From positions 62,001 to 126,000 of the forward strand of contig NZ_QBFD01000024.1 in the NCBI RefSeq assembly GCF_003335585.1: 64,000 nucleotides of DNA. Reading direction: 5' to 3'. This DNA comes from Sulfitobacter sp. DFL-14. GTDB taxonomy: Bacteria; Pseudomonadota; Alphaproteobacteria; Rhodobacterales; Rhodobacteraceae. Of this stretch, positions 9,083 through 18,073 are shown in pieces. The notes beneath the pieces were generated by a model. The model was not told the origin of the DNA, searched no databases, and was given only the letters and a program-made list of their open reading frames with translations. The translations under genes and the position numbers were made by a program. Each line of letters opens with the position of its first letter. Position 1 is the first letter of the stretch.

Positions 9083-12000
9083 ATGCCAAAGCGCACCGAC
9101 ATCAAATCAATCATGATCATTGGTGCTGGCCCCATTGTCATCGGACAGGCCTGCGAGTTCGATTATTCCGGCGCACAGGCCTGCAAGGCACTCAAGGAAG
9201 AAGGCTACCGGGTCATCCTCGTGAACTCCAACCCGGCCACCATCATGACAGATCCGGGCCTCGCCGATGCCACCTACATCGAACCCATCACGCCCGAGAC
9301 CGTCGCCAAGATCATCGCAAAGGAACGCCCGGATGCGCTGCTGCCGACCATGGGCGGGCAGACCGGGCTGAACACCTCGCTGGCGCTCGAGGAAATGGGC
9401 GTGCTGAAGGAATACGGCGTCGAGATGATCGGTGCCAAGCGCGAAGCCATCGAAATGGCCGAGGACCGCAAATTGTTCCGCGAGGCGATGGACCGGCTTG
9501 GGATCGAAAACCCCCGTGCCACGATCTGCACCGCGCCCAAGGATGCAAAGGGCAAGAAAGATCTTGCCGCCGGGGTCAAGCTCGCGCTCGAAGCGCTTGA
9601 AGACATCGGCCTGCCCGCCATCATCCGCCCCGCCTTCACCATGGGCGGCACCGGCGGCGGCGTGGCGTACAACCGCGAGGACTACGAATTCTTCTGCCGC
9701 TCCGGCATGGACGCCTCACCCATGGGCCAGATCCTGATCGACGAGTCGCTGCTGGGCTGGAAGGAATTCGAGATGGAGGTGGTGCGCGATACCGCCGACA
9801 ATGCCATCATCGTCTGTTCGATCGAAAACGTGGATCCGATGGGCGTGCACACGGGCGATTCCATCACTGTCGCACCTGCGCTGACACTGACGGACAAGGA
9901 ATACCAGATCATGCGCAACCACTCCATCGCGGTGCTGCGCGAGATCGGTGTGGAAACGGGGGGGTCCAACGTGCAATGGGCGGTGAACCCCGTCGATGGA
10001 CGCATGGTGGTGATCGAGATGAACCCGCGCGTATCGCGCTCCTCGGCGCTGGCCTCCAAGGCGACCGGCTTTCCCATCGCCAAGATCGCCGCCAAACTGG
10101 CGGTCGGCTTCACGCTGGACGAGCTGGACAACGACATCACCGGCGTGACCCCCGCCTCCTTCGAGCCGACCATCGACTATGTCGTCACCAAGATCCCGAA
10201 ATTCGCATTCGAGAAATTCCCCGGCTCCGAACCGAACCTGACCACCGCGATGAAGTCGGTGGGCGAGGCAATGTCCATTGGCCGCACCATCCATGAAAGC
10301 ATGCAAAAGGCGCTGGCATCGATGGAATCGGGCCTGACCGGGTTCGACGAAATCGAGATCCCGGGTGTCGCCCCCCTCACCCCGGCCCTCTCCCCCTTGG
10401 GGGAGAGGGAGCAGCGCTCCCCGGAGAGCGGTTCGATCGACGCTGCAGACTCCGCTGCTAGCGGAGCGGGAGCCCTCTCCCCTCGGGGGAGAGGGTTGGG
10501 TGAGGGGGATCTGGCACCGGACCAGCGGGCCGCGCTCATCAAATCCCTCAGCAAGCAGACCCCGGACCGGTTGCGCATCATCGCGCAGGCCATGCGCCAT
10601 GGGATGTCCAACGACGACATCCACGGCATCACCATGTTTGACCCCTGGTTCCTGGACCGTATTCGCGAAATCGTGGAAGCCGAAGAAGAGGTCCGGGCAG
10701 GCGGGATGCCGCAGGATGCGAACGGGCTGCGGCACCTCAAGATGATGGGGTTCACCGATGCGCGCCTGGCGCATCTGTCGGGGCGGAGCGAGGCGGAGGT
10801 CCGTAGTGCCCGGCTCGACGCTGGCGTGAAGGCCGTCTTCAAGCGCATCGACACCTGTGCTGCGGAATTCGAGGCGCAAACGCCCTACATGTATTCCACA
10901 TATGAAGCCCCGATGATGGGTGACGTCGAATGCGAGGCGCGTCCCAGCGACAAAAAGAAGGTCGTGATCCTCGGCGGTGGCCCCAACCGCATCGGCCAGG
11001 GGATCGAATTCGACTATTGCTGCTGTCACGCCTGCTATGCGCTGACGGACGCGGGTTATGAGACCATCATGGTCAACTGCAACCCCGAGACTGTCAGCAC
11101 CGATTATGACACTTCCGACCGGCTGTATTTCGAACCGCTCACCTTCGAACATGTGATGGAGATCATGCGGGTCGAGCAGGAGAACGGCACCCTTCATGGT
11201 GTGATCGTGCAATTCGGTGGCCAGACCCCGCTGAAGCTTGCCAATGCCCTGCAAGAGGCCGGTATCCCGATCCTGGGCACCACGCCCGACATGATCGACC
11301 TGGCCGAGGACCGCGAGCGGTTCCAGCAATTGGTGCAGAAGCTGGGACTGAAGCAGCCCAAGAACGGCATTGCCCATTCCGATGCCGAGGCGCTTGAAAT
11401 CGCGGCCGACATCGGCTTCCCCCTCGTGATCCGCCCGTCCTACGTGCTGGGAGGCCGCGCGATGGAGATCGTGCGCGATCAGCAAAGCCTTGAGCGCTAT
11501 ATCCGCGAAGCGGTTGTGGTCTCGGGCAAGAGCCCGGTCTTGCTGGACAATTACCTGTCCGGCGCGGTCGAACTGGACGTGGATGCGCTTTGCGACGGCA
11601 CCGATGTGCATGTGGCGGGCATCATGCAGCATATCGAAGAGGCCGGCGTGCATTCCGGCGACAGCGCCTGTTCGCTGCCGCCCTATTCGCTGGATCGCGC
11701 CATCATCGAGGAAGTCACCAAGCAGACCCATGCCCTTGCGCTGGCGCTGAACGTGGTCGGCTTGATGAACATCCAGTTCGCTGTCAAGGATGGCGAGGTT
11801 TACCTGATCGAGGTCAACCCGCGCGCCTCGCGCACCGTGCCCTTCGTGGCCAAGGCGACGGATTCGGCCATTGCCTCCATCGCGGCGCGAATCATGGCGG
11901 GCGAACCGCTGTCGAACTTCCCCAAACGCGCGCCCTACCCCGAGCAGGCCGCCTATGCCGACGTCTTGCCGCTGGGCGATCCGCTGACCCTGGCGGATCC

Positions 12001-12565
12001 GGACATGCCCTGGTTCTCGGTCAAGGAGGCGGTGCTGCCCTTTGCCCGCTTCCCCGGCGTCGATACGCTTCTGGGGCCTGAGATGCGCTCCACCGGTGAG
12101 GTCATGGGCTGGGACCGCGACTTCCCCCGCGCCTTTCTCAAGGCGCAGATGGGTGCCGGGAACGTCATGCCACGCGAAGGCTGCGTCTTTATCTCGATCA
12201 AGGACATGGACAAGACGGATGACATGCTCTCCGCCGCGCGGATCCTGCTGGAGCAGGGGTTCAGCATTGTCGCCACCCGTGGCACCGCCGCATGGCTCAA
12301 GCAGCACGGCCACGCCTGCGAGACCGTCAACAAGGTCTACGAAGGCCGCCCCGATGTCACCGACATGATGAAGGACGGGTCCGTGCATCTGGTGCTGAAC
12401 ACCACCGAGGGCACGCAGGCGGTCGAGGACAGCAAGAGCATCCGCAGCATCGCATTGTTCGACAAGATCCCCTATTTCACCACCGCCGCGGGGGCCTATG
12501 CCGCCGCGCTGGCGATCAAGGCGCAGGCCGAGGATGAGATCGGGGTGAAGTCACTACAGGGGTGA
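9083..12565 (+). CDS. carB: Carbamoyl-phosphate synthase large subunit
   Basis: Makes carbamoyl phosphate from bicarbonate, ATP and ammonia passed from CarA, feeding pyrimidine and arginine synthesis. The two homologous ATP-grasp halves are clear: the first begins [20 protein letters not shown] and the second [20 protein letters not shown]. They are followed by the MGS-like allosteric domain ([12 protein letters not shown]). At 1160 aa it is longer than E. coli CarB (about 1073). Part of the excess is a 137-bp palindromic element read in frame between the first carbamate half and the oligomerisation domain. carA is not in this window, so the genes are unlinked here. A GGGGG tract precedes the ATG. 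Confidence 0.97.
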   Translation: MPKRTDIKSIMIIGAGPIVIGQACEFDYSGAQACKALKEEGYRVILVNSNPATIMTDPGLADATYIEPITPETVAKIIAKERPDALLPTMGGQTGLNTSLALEEMGVLKEYGVEMIGAKREAIEMAEDRKLFREAMDRLGIENPRATICTAPKDAKGKKDLAAGVKLALEALEDIGLPAIIRPAFTMGGTGGGVAYNREDYEFFCRSGMDASPMGQILIDESLLGWKEFEMEVVRDTADNAIIVCSIENVDPMGVHTGDSITVAPALTLTDKEYQIMRNHSIAVLREIGVETGGSNVQWAVNPVDGRMVVIEMNPRVSRSSALASKATGFPIAKIAAKLAVGFTLDELDNDITGVTPASFEPTIDYVVTKIPKFAFEKFPGSEPNLTTAMKSVGEAMSIGRTIHESMQKALASMESGLTGFDEIEIPGVAPLTPALSPLGEREQRSPESGSIDAADSAASGAGALSPRGRGLGEGDLAPDQRAALIKSLSKQTPDRLRIIAQAMRHGMSNDDIHGITMFDPWFLDRIREIVEAEEEVRAGGMPQDANGLRHLKMMGFTDARLAHLSGRSEAEVRSARLDAGVKAVFKRIDTCAAEFEAQTPYMYSTYEAPMMGDVECEARPSDKKKVVILGGGPNRIGQGIEFDYCCCHACYALTDAGYETIMVNCNPETVSTDYDTSDRLYFEPLTFEHVMEIMRVEQENGTLHGVIVQFGGQTPLKLANALQEAGIPILGTTPDMIDLAEDRERFQQLVQKLGLKQPKNGIAHSDAEALEIAADIGFPLVIRPSYVLGGRAMEIVRDQQSLERYIREAVVVSGKSPVLLDNYLSGAVELDVDALCDGTDVHVAGIMQHIEEAGVHSGDSACSLPPYSLDRAIIEEVTKQTHALALALNVVGLMNIQFAVKDGEVYLIEVNPRASRTVPFVAKATDSAIASIAARIMAGEPLSNFPKRAPYPEQAAYADVLPLGDPLTLADPDMPWFSVKEAVLPFARFPGVDTLLGPEMRSTGEVMGWDRDFPRAFLKAQMGAGNVMPREGCVFISIKDMDKTDDMLSAARILLEQGFSIVATRGTAAWLKQHGHACETVNKVYEGRPDVTDMMKDGSVHLVLNTTEGTQAVEDSKSIRSIALFDKIPYFTTAAGAYAAALAIKAQAEDEIGVKSLQG
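10372..10508 (+). repeat. Palindromic element inserted in frame inside carB
   Basis: Outer inverted ends CCCCCTCACCC (10372-10382) and GGGTGAGGGGG (10498-10508) each sit next to their own hairpin, CCCTCTCCCCC/GGGGGAGAGGG and CCCTCTCCCC/GGGGGAGAGGG. The segment is translated as residues about 430-475, including [12 protein letters not shown] and [12 protein letters not shown], which are low-complexity and unlike CarB. These peptides are the familiar translations of a REP-type repeat common in proteobacterial genomes. Confidence 0.85.
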
Positions 12566-12708
12566 GCGCCGGTCCGGGCAAAGCCCGGCATTCGCTCCGG
12601 TGAAGCGATTGAGACGCGAACGGGTGGAGCCCTGGCCATTTCCTTCAAAACGCAACAACGCGGCGGCGGGCAGCGGCAGACCCTGGGTCCGCAAGGCTGA
12701 CCGGCGCT
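12565..12708. repeat. Inverted pair AGCGCCGGTC flanking the region after carB
   Basis: AGCGCCGGTC starts on the last base of the carB stop (12565-12574) and recurs inverted as GACCGGCGCT at 12699-12708. A small hairpin, CCGGGC-AAA-GCCCGG, lies at 12574-12588. The same TGAGCGCCGGTC string begins at the cfa stop codon (8896). The rest of the 240-base gap before the next gene holds nothing else I can name. Confidence 0.4.
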
Positions 12709-12804
12709 GCTTTGGAGGTTGAACCCGGGCCTGGCCGATGCGTGCCCTCCCGTTAAACGAGAAATCGTGTTATCCTGCCGTCAGTTCAGCCAGAGGAGGC
12801 CCCC

Positions 12805-13092
12805 ATGTTCCGCGCCATCGTTCCCACCCTGCTGCTCATTGCCGCCTGCACCCCCGTCCCTGCCACTGCCCCCTCATCCCTGCCCTTTTTCGGGAACGGC
12901 TACCGCTTCGACGGCGATGCCTGCCGCCGTCTGGCCGAGGATGCCTATACCAATCAATTCCTCGACGATGCCGCCGATCTGGTCGGCTGTCCGGCGGATC
13001 TGGAGAACCTTGGCGTTTTCGTGATCGACACCGGCGCGCAGGAGGTCGCGCGGCGGGATGGTTATGTGCTCTACTCCGTCCCGCTGCGCTAA
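12805..13092 (+). CDS. Small putative lipoprotein, unknown function
   Basis: A 95-aa protein with an N-terminal signal peptide ending in a lipobox (LIAAC, Cys at residue 15). Lipidation by Lgt and signal peptidase II would leave an about 80-residue periplasmic domain. The mature part contains FDGDACRRLAEDAYTNQFLDD and a second cysteine (VGCPADLENL), giving a possible disulphide. I do not recognise the family. A strong AGAGGAGG site precedes the ATG. The gene is immediately followed by a palindromic repeat and then a convergent gene. Confidence 0.75.
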   Translation: MFRAIVPTLLLIAACTPVPATAPSSLPFFGNGYRFDGDACRRLAEDAYTNQFLDDAADLVGCPADLENLGVFVIDTGAQEVARRDGYVLYSVPLR

Positions 13093-13190
13093 AGCGCCCC
13101 GCCTTAAACTTGAATCGCCGATACCCTGCCGCGCTGCGCGCTCTCGGGACATCGGCGATACGGAGTGTATCAGGTTAAAGCCGGGACGCT
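13093..13190 (+). repeat. Palindromic repeat, copy 4 (full length)
   Basis: The outer arms are AGCGCCCCGCCTTAAACTTG and CAGGTTAAAGCCGGGACGCT. The inner module TCGCCGATACCCTGCCGCGC...CGGGACATCGGCGA is itself a hairpin. The copy starts at the stop of the lipoprotein gene and ends 8 bases from the stop of the convergent gene. Confidence 0.85.
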
Positions 13191-13198
13191 GTAAGACG

Positions 13199-14047
13199 TC
13201 ACAGAGCGGCGTATTTGCCCATCAACCTGGTGAGCCGCTGGCTGAGTGTCTCGCCGATGACGGAGGCCTTTTGCAGGTCGCGCACCTCCAGCGCCTCGCC
13301 ATTGGCCGCCGCCGCAAGCAGGTCACGCAAAGCCACCCATTTGGAGGCCACCTGCCCCAGGCCGAGCTTGATGCCAATGTTCGGCGCCCCGGGCAGCCCG
13401 CGCACTGCATCCCCTTCAATCAAGGCGGTATTGATGCTTTCAAATACGGCGATCTTTTCGATCATCTGCGCCGGTAGTTTGGCAGAGCCGAGCGACAGGC
13501 GCACATAGCACAGGTCGCGCAGCAACTCCTCGATCAGGATCCGCTGTCCGGTCAGATGCAGCAGTGCCGCCTGGTGCTCTGCGGAGAAATCACCCTCAAG
13601 ATACCTCGGACCCGCGGCGCGGGCGGCGGCAAGCAGACCATCGGCGACATCCTGATTGCGCGACAGCAAAAGGCGCATCGGCACACTGTGAAAATCACCC
13701 GATACGATCTGTTCCGCCGAACGTGTCACACCGAAAGACATCCGCTGGATGCGGGACAATTCCGTGCTGAGCGCCGGATCAGCCTCAGCCGTCAGCGCCG
13801 GATCAGCCGCGCCGTCGATCAGCGCCTTCATCATCTGTTCGAACTCTTGCGCCTCATGCAACGCGGTCTCTGCATGTAGTTGCGATTGAGATCCCGACAT
13901 CACGAAACAGGTCGACTTCGCCACCCGAAGGGCGCGCTGCGCCTGTTCCGTCAACAGGGTCACCCGCAGGTGGCCATCGGATTGCGCCAAGGCGGCGCGT
14001 GCCGACAACGTCAACAGGCACAGAACGGCTGTAATCGTCTTGATCAT
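13199..14047 (-). CDS. Secreted protein with PilJ-like (type IV pili MCP N-terminal) repeats
   Basis: A 282-aa protein with a clear signal peptide (MIKTITAVLCLLTLSARAALAQ), so probably periplasmic. Two helical stretches resemble the PilJ N-terminal sensory domain: TEQAQRALRVAKSTCFVMSG after the signal and LTGQRILIEELLRDLCYVRL in the middle. Each has the Q-R-...-K/R-...-C pattern. There is no membrane-spanning or methyl-accepting domain. The family is found as stand-alone periplasmic proteins in Rhodobacteraceae, with role unknown. It may sense a small molecule such as nitrate or nitrite, by analogy with PilJ/NIT-type domains, but that is speculation. Confidence 0.65.
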   Translation of the reverse strand: MIKTITAVLCLLTLSARAALAQSDGHLRVTLLTEQAQRALRVAKSTCFVMSGSQSQLHAETALHEAQEFEQMMKALIDGAADPALTAEADPALSTELSRIQRMSFGVTRSAEQIVSGDFHSVPMRLLLSRNQDVADGLLAAARAAGPRYLEGDFSAEHQAALLHLTGQRILIEELLRDLCYVRLSLGSAKLPAQMIEKIAVFESINTALIEGDAVRGLPGAPNIGIKLGLGQVASKWVALRDLLAAAANGEALEVRDLQKASVIGETLSQRLTRLMGKYAAL

Positions 14048-14179
14048 GCCCGGCTCCCTTGCTTGCCCCCGCAGGAGTACAGGGCAATCTTTAACAGAAG
14101 CTGACCGCCGGTCCTTGTCCTGCCCCTTGCCCAGCGCCCTTTGCCCCGGTTAGTTTGACAAAACTCAAGAGGTTACCGA

Positions 14180-15304
14180 ATGTTCACACCTGTCATCACC
14201 GGCACCGGCATCTTCACCCCGGACCAGATCATCACCAATGCGGAGCTGGTGGCCTCGTTCAACGCCTATGTCGATCTCTATAACGCGGAACATGCCGCCG
14301 CCATTGAGGCGGGCGAGGTTGAGGCCAAGGCGCATTCCTCCGAAGAGTTCATCGTCAAGGCCAGCGGGATCGAGCAGCGATATGTGATCGACAAGGCGGG
14401 CGTTCTGGATCCGCATGTGATGCACCCGCTGCTGCGCCAGCGCAGCGATGACGAACCTTCGCTGATGGCCGAAATGGCACTGGATGCCGCCAGCAAGGCG
14501 CTTGCCAAGGCGGGCAAGACGGCAGCGGATGTCGATGCGGTGATCTGCGCCGCCTCGAACCTCGAACGCGCCTATCCGGCAGTGGCGATTGAAATCCAGG
14601 AACTGTTGGGCATCAACGGCTTTGCATTCGACATGAATGTTGCCTGCTCCTCTGCAACCTTTGGCATCCAGGCGGCGGCGGACATGGTGCGCAGCGGCTC
14701 GATCCGCTCTGCTCTGGTGGTCAATCCGGAAATCTGCTCCGCCCATCTGGAATGGCGGGACCGCGATTGTCACTTCATTTTCGGCGATGTGGCCACCGCC
14801 ACGCTGATCGAGCGGGAGGAGGCCGCAGAGGGGCCCTATTTCGAAATCAGATCAACCCGTTGCGCGACGCAGTTCTCAAACAACATCAGGAACAACAACG
14901 GCTTTCTGCGCCGCTCCCGGCCCGACGGTGTCGCCGACCGGCGCGACATGCAGTTCATGCAGAATGGCCGCAAGGTGTTCAAGGAAGTGCTGCCGCTGGT
15001 TTCCGATCATGTCGCGGCGCATATGGCCGACAATGACGTTGTCAGCGGTGATCTGAAACGGATCTGGCTGCATCAGGCCAACAAGTCGATGAACGATTTC
15101 ATCGGGCGCAAGGTTCTGGGCCGGGTGCCGGAACCGGGCGAACAGCCCAATATCCTGCAGGATTACGCCAATACCTCCTCCGCCGGGTCGATCATTGCCT
15201 TTGCCAAATATTCCGACGATCTGAAGGACGGCGATATGGGGCTGATCTGTTCCTTCGGGGCGGGGTATTCGGTGGGGTCCGTCATCGTGCAAAAACACGG
15301 CTGA
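14180..15304 (+). CDS. Beta-ketoacyl-ACP synthase III homologue
   Basis: A FabH-like condensing enzyme of 374 aa, about 50 residues longer than housekeeping FabH. The catalytic triad is visible: Cys in NVACSSATFG (about residue 156), His in IWLHQANKSM, and Asn in YANTSSAGSI. Thiolase-fold enzymes of this longer type include Pseudomonas PA3286-like proteins, which use medium-chain acyl-CoA rather than acetyl-CoA. Assignment of such a role here is inference. No other fatty acid genes are adjacent, unlike the plsX-fabH locus, so it is probably a paralogue. AGAGG precedes the ATG. Confidence 0.85.
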   Translation: MFTPVITGTGIFTPDQIITNAELVASFNAYVDLYNAEHAAAIEAGEVEAKAHSSEEFIVKASGIEQRYVIDKAGVLDPHVMHPLLRQRSDDEPSLMAEMALDAASKALAKAGKTAADVDAVICAASNLERAYPAVAIEIQELLGINGFAFDMNVACSSATFGIQAAADMVRSGSIRSALVVNPEICSAHLEWRDRDCHFIFGDVATATLIEREEAAEGPYFEIRSTRCATQFSNNIRNNNGFLRRSRPDGVADRRDMQFMQNGRKVFKEVLPLVSDHVAAHMADNDVVSGDLKRIWLHQANKSMNDFIGRKVLGRVPEPGEQPNILQDYANTSSAGSIIAFAKYSDDLKDGDMGLICSFGAGYSVGSVIVQKHG

Positions 15305-15323
15305 GCGCACTGCCTAAGCCACC

Positions 15324-16040
15324 TCAGAGGGATTTCAGCGATACCCTCTTGTGGACTTCCTCCGCGCTTTCCACCCGCTCGGAATACCGATCCACCAGAT
15401 AATCGGCACGCCCGCGCACCAGCCAGGTGAACTTGACCAGTTCCTCCATCACATCGACAATGCGGTTGTAGAACGGTCCCGCAGGCAGCTGCCCCGCGTC
15501 ATCGAACTCCAGCCAGGCCTTGGGGATGCTGGATTGATTGGGAATGGTGACCATCCGCATCCATCGTCCCAGAATACGCATCTGATTGACCGCGTTGAAA
15601 GACTGCGATCCGCCACTGACCTGCATGACCGCCAGGGTCTTGCCCTGCGTCGGCCTGATCCCGCCTTTCAGGGAGAGCGGCAGCCAGTCGATCTGTGCCT
15701 TCATCACCGCCGTCATCGCCCCGTGGCGTTCCGGGCTGGACCAGACCATGCCTTCGGACCAGACGGCAAGATCGCGCAGCTCCTGCACCTTGGGGTGATC
15801 GGCATCCGCCCCATCGGGCAAAGGCAGACCTGTCGGGTCAAACATCCGGGTCTCGCAGCCCAGGTGCCGCAGGATACGCGCCGATTCAATAGCGGCCTTG
15901 CGCGAATAGCTGACCTCGCGCAGCGAGCCATAAAGCAGCAAGATGCGCGGCTTGTGCCCCGGATCCCCTTCTGCGCGCAAATGGTCCGTGTCGATCTGCG
16001 GCAAGGCATCCGCTTGCAGGGAGGACAGCAAATCAGCCAC
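15324..16040 (-). CDS. arsH: ArsH-type NADPH-dependent FMN reductase
   Basis: A 238-aa flavodoxin-fold protein. The FMN phosphate loop is [11 protein letters not shown], and the ArsH signature [20 protein letters not shown] is complete. ArsH proteins oxidise trivalent organoarsenicals and reduce quinones or azo dyes with NADPH. There is no arsR, arsB or arsC nearby, so a broader oxidative-stress role is possible. A GTG start (GTGGCTGA) overlaps the stop of the upstream regulator-like gene by 8 bases, indicating translational coupling. Confidence 0.88.
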   Translation of the reverse strand: MADLLSSLQADALPQIDTDHLRAEGDPGHKPRILLLYGSLREVSYSRKAAIESARILRHLGCETRMFDPTGLPLPDGADADHPKVQELRDLAVWSEGMVWSSPERHGAMTAVMKAQIDWLPLSLKGGIRPTQGKTLAVMQVSGGSQSFNAVNQMRILGRWMRMVTIPNQSSIPKAWLEFDDAGQLPAGPFYNRIVDVMEELVKFTWLVRGRADYLVDRYSERVESAEEVHKRVSLKSL

Positions 16041-16491
16041 TTTCTTCTTCCAGGTTCAGTTTCATGTCGATCAGCACCTGCTGCAGCATCGTCGTTTCGC
16101 GCAGCAGCCGCTTTGCTTCGTTGACCGTGATCCGGCCATCTTCCATGGATTGCTGATACTCGGCCATCAGCATCGCGAAACGCTGGCTCAGGGCGATCAC
16201 ATCGGAATTCACCCCACCCGAGCGTGGCGCATTCGGGCGACCGTCATGAAAGGACAATTCGACGCCCCGCAGCTCTGCCAAGGCAGCGGTCACATGAGGA
16301 TATCCCGCCGCCTTTTCAAGCTCCGCCACCGCATCAATGGGCATGAAGCGATCGGCATGTTCGGCGTTGTCTGAATAATAGCGTCCCAATGTCGCCTTGG
16401 ACTTTCCGGTCAGGGCGCAGGCAGGCTCGATCCCAACATCCTTCACAAGGGTTTCGGTGTGTTTCTTCAAATAGCTGCCCATTCCGGCCAT
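16033..16491 (-). CDS. Putative DNA-binding protein (phage CII-like), coupled to arsH
   Basis: A 152-aa protein with an N-terminal helix-turn-helix-like segment ([20 protein letters not shown]) that resembles CII/CP76-type phage regulators. A C-terminal helical region follows ([20 protein letters not shown], then [18 protein letters not shown]). No enzymatic motif is seen. It overlaps arsH by 8 bases, and the two are probably one transcript. Function as a regulator is inference; homologues are widespread in Rhodobacteraceae as hypothetical proteins, to my knowledge. The 258 bases upstream, to the tdk start, hold no further gene I can support. Confidence 0.65.
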   Translation of the reverse strand: MAGMGSYLKKHTETLVKDVGIEPACALTGKSKATLGRYYSDNAEHADRFMPIDAVAELEKAAGYPHVTAALAELRGVELSFHDGRPNAPRSGGVNSDVIALSQRFAMLMAEYQQSMEDGRITVNEAKRLLRETTMLQQVLIDMKLNLEEESG

Positions 16492-16749
16492 AACTTCGGT
16501 TCTCCGTTGGCTGGCGCTCTCATTCAGGGGAAAGCGCCTCGGTTTTTCCCATTAACCGCAGACCCTGCAGATGTCATTCACATTCTATCCGCAGTGTACG
16601 CGGAATGACGAGTGACCTGCGGACCCTGCGCAACGTCTGTTTTGGTTCGGCCATTTCTGAAGAGGGAGGGAACTTCAGGCCCGCAGGGCAGCAAATGGGC
16701 GAACCCTTTTGCTTGATCGCCGTGACAAACCTGACGTATGGGATGCGCC

Positions 16750-17331
16750 ATGGCCAAACTCTATTTCCATTATTCAACCATGAACGCGGGGAAATCCACC
16801 GTTCTGCTGCAAGCTGCGCATAACTACGTCGAACGGGGAATGCGCCCCTATCTGCTGACGGCACAGCTTGATGACCGCGCGGGCGAGGCGCGCATCGCCT
16901 CGCGGATCGGCATCGGCCAGAAGGCAGATACCTTCGCCCCCGAGGAAAACCTCTTTGCCAAGATCGAAACGCGGCTCACCCAGGGGCCATGTGCCTGTAT
17001 TTTCGTGGACGAGGCGCAGTTCCTGAGCCCCGGTCAGGTCTGGCAACTGGCACGGGTGGTCGATGACCTGAACGTGCCTGTCATGTGCTTTGGCCTGCGC
17101 GTCGATTTTCGTGGCGAATTGTTCCCCGGCTCTGCCACCTTGCTGGCCCTGAGTGATGAAATGCGCGAGGTCCGCACCATCTGCCATTGCGGCAAGAAGG
17201 CCACCATGGTGGTGAGGATGGATGCAGACGGCAAACCCCAGCGCGACGGGGCTCAGGTTCAGATTGGCGGCAACGAAACCTATCTGTCCCTCTGCCGCCG
17301 CCACTGGCGCGAGGCGGTTGGGGATAAATGA
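16750..17331 (+). CDS. tdk: Thymidine kinase (type II)
   Basis: Phosphorylates thymidine with ATP in the salvage pathway. The 193-aa protein shows the P-loop STMNAGKST, the Walker B-like FVDEAQFL, and a zinc-ribbon with CHCGKK as one half and a distal Cys (LCRRHW). Start: ATG at 16750 (MAKLYFHYS) rather than the ATG four codons upstream, since family members begin near this point. The gene stands alone. Confidence 0.95.
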   Translation: MAKLYFHYSTMNAGKSTVLLQAAHNYVERGMRPYLLTAQLDDRAGEARIASRIGIGQKADTFAPEENLFAKIETRLTQGPCACIFVDEAQFLSPGQVWQLARVVDDLNVPVMCFGLRVDFRGELFPGSATLLALSDEMREVRTICHCGKKATMVVRMDADGKPQRDGAQVQIGGNETYLSLCRRHWREAVGDK

Positions 17332-17638
17332 CAGGTGGCAGGTTTTCCAGAACCGATCATTTTTGCCATTTATCCACCGAGATTCCATATTTTCTTACAA
17401 ATATGCGATAATAACCTGAACTTACCCCCACAGTCGATATCGGGAATGCGATGCCCCCAAACTGACGTAATACCCCTCCTGGCGGCACGAAAATCCTCCA
17501 AAAAACACGCATTCTGGTCGCGCTGAGGGTGAAATCCCGCATCATGACGCCTCCAGCGGCGCCACAGAGCCGAATTGAAAATCAGCTCCTCGCAGCTAAT
17601 CCAAGACTTCAGGAAAGCGGCATAACTCCTTGATTTAA
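17332..17638. other. Intergenic region, no gene seen
   Basis: About 300 bases between tdk and the repeat at 17639. They are locally richer in A and T than the flanks (for example around 17380-17410). No RNA gene, promoter or convincing ORF could be recognised. Short frames here lack ribosome binding sites and family features. Confidence 0.5.
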
Positions 17639-17732
17639 AGCGCTCGTCTTGAACTTGAAACGCCAATACCCTGCCGCGCTTGGCGCTCTGGGGACATTAG
17701 CGATACTAACTGCATCAGAAGGCGGGGCTGTA
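17639..17732 (+). repeat. Palindromic repeat, copy 5 (degenerate)
   Basis: It follows the same order as the full copies, AGCGCTCGTCTTGAACTTGA, then CGCCAATACCCTGCCGCGC, GGGGACATTAGCGAT and GAAGGCGGGGCTGTAA. Several changes weaken the outer stem. It lies between convergent tdk and csaA, ending just before the csaA stop. Confidence 0.8.
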
Positions 17733-17734
17733 AT

Positions 17735-18073
17735 TCAGTGCATCCGCCCGCCGTCGGGAACCTCATGGTCCGGCGACAGCAGCACGATTGCCCCATCCTT
17801 GTCCGGAACCCCCAGGACCAGGACCTCGGACATGAAGGGACCAATCTGGCGCGGCGGGAAATTCACCACCGCCATCACCTGCCGCCCGATCAGGTCTTCG
17901 GGCGCATAATTTACCGTGATCTGCGCCGAGGTCTTGCGTGTGCCGATCTCCTCGCCGAAGTCCACCCAGAGCTTGATCGCGGGCTTGCGTGCTTCGGGAA
18001 AGGGTTCCGCGCGGATCACCGTGCCGACGCGGATGTCCACCTTCATGAAATCATCGAAATCAATCTCAGCCAC
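17735..18073 (-). CDS. csaA: tRNA-binding protein, CsaA-like
   Basis: A 112-aa single OB-fold tRNA-binding domain of the CsaA/Arc1p/MetRS C-terminal family. The family core is seen in [20 protein letters not shown] and [20 protein letters not shown]. CsaA is described as a chaperone-like protein involved in export in Bacillus; in proteobacteria the role is unclear. A GTG start overlaps the proC stop by 8 bases (GTGGCTGA), so the two genes are translationally coupled, which is the better clue to expression. Confidence 0.9.
   Translation of the reverse strand: MAEIDFDDFMKVDIRVGTVIRAEPFPEARKPAIKLWVDFGEEIGTRKTSAQITVNYAPEDLIGRQVMAVVNFPPRQIGPFMSEVLVLGVPDKDGAIVLLSPDHEVPDGGRMH

Noticed and set aside
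9716..12388. An 890-codon open frame antisense to carB
   Set aside because: High GC and codon bias leave the opposite strand open. No ribosome binding site, no family resemblance, and carB is certain.
16605..16823. Short plus-strand frame before tdk
   Set aside because: It overlaps the tdk start in another frame and has no supporting signal.
2101..17732. Possible CRISPR or riboswitch nature of the recurring palindromes
   Set aside because: Copies are kilobases apart without spacers, appear in both orientations and mostly between convergent genes, so they are dispersed repeats.
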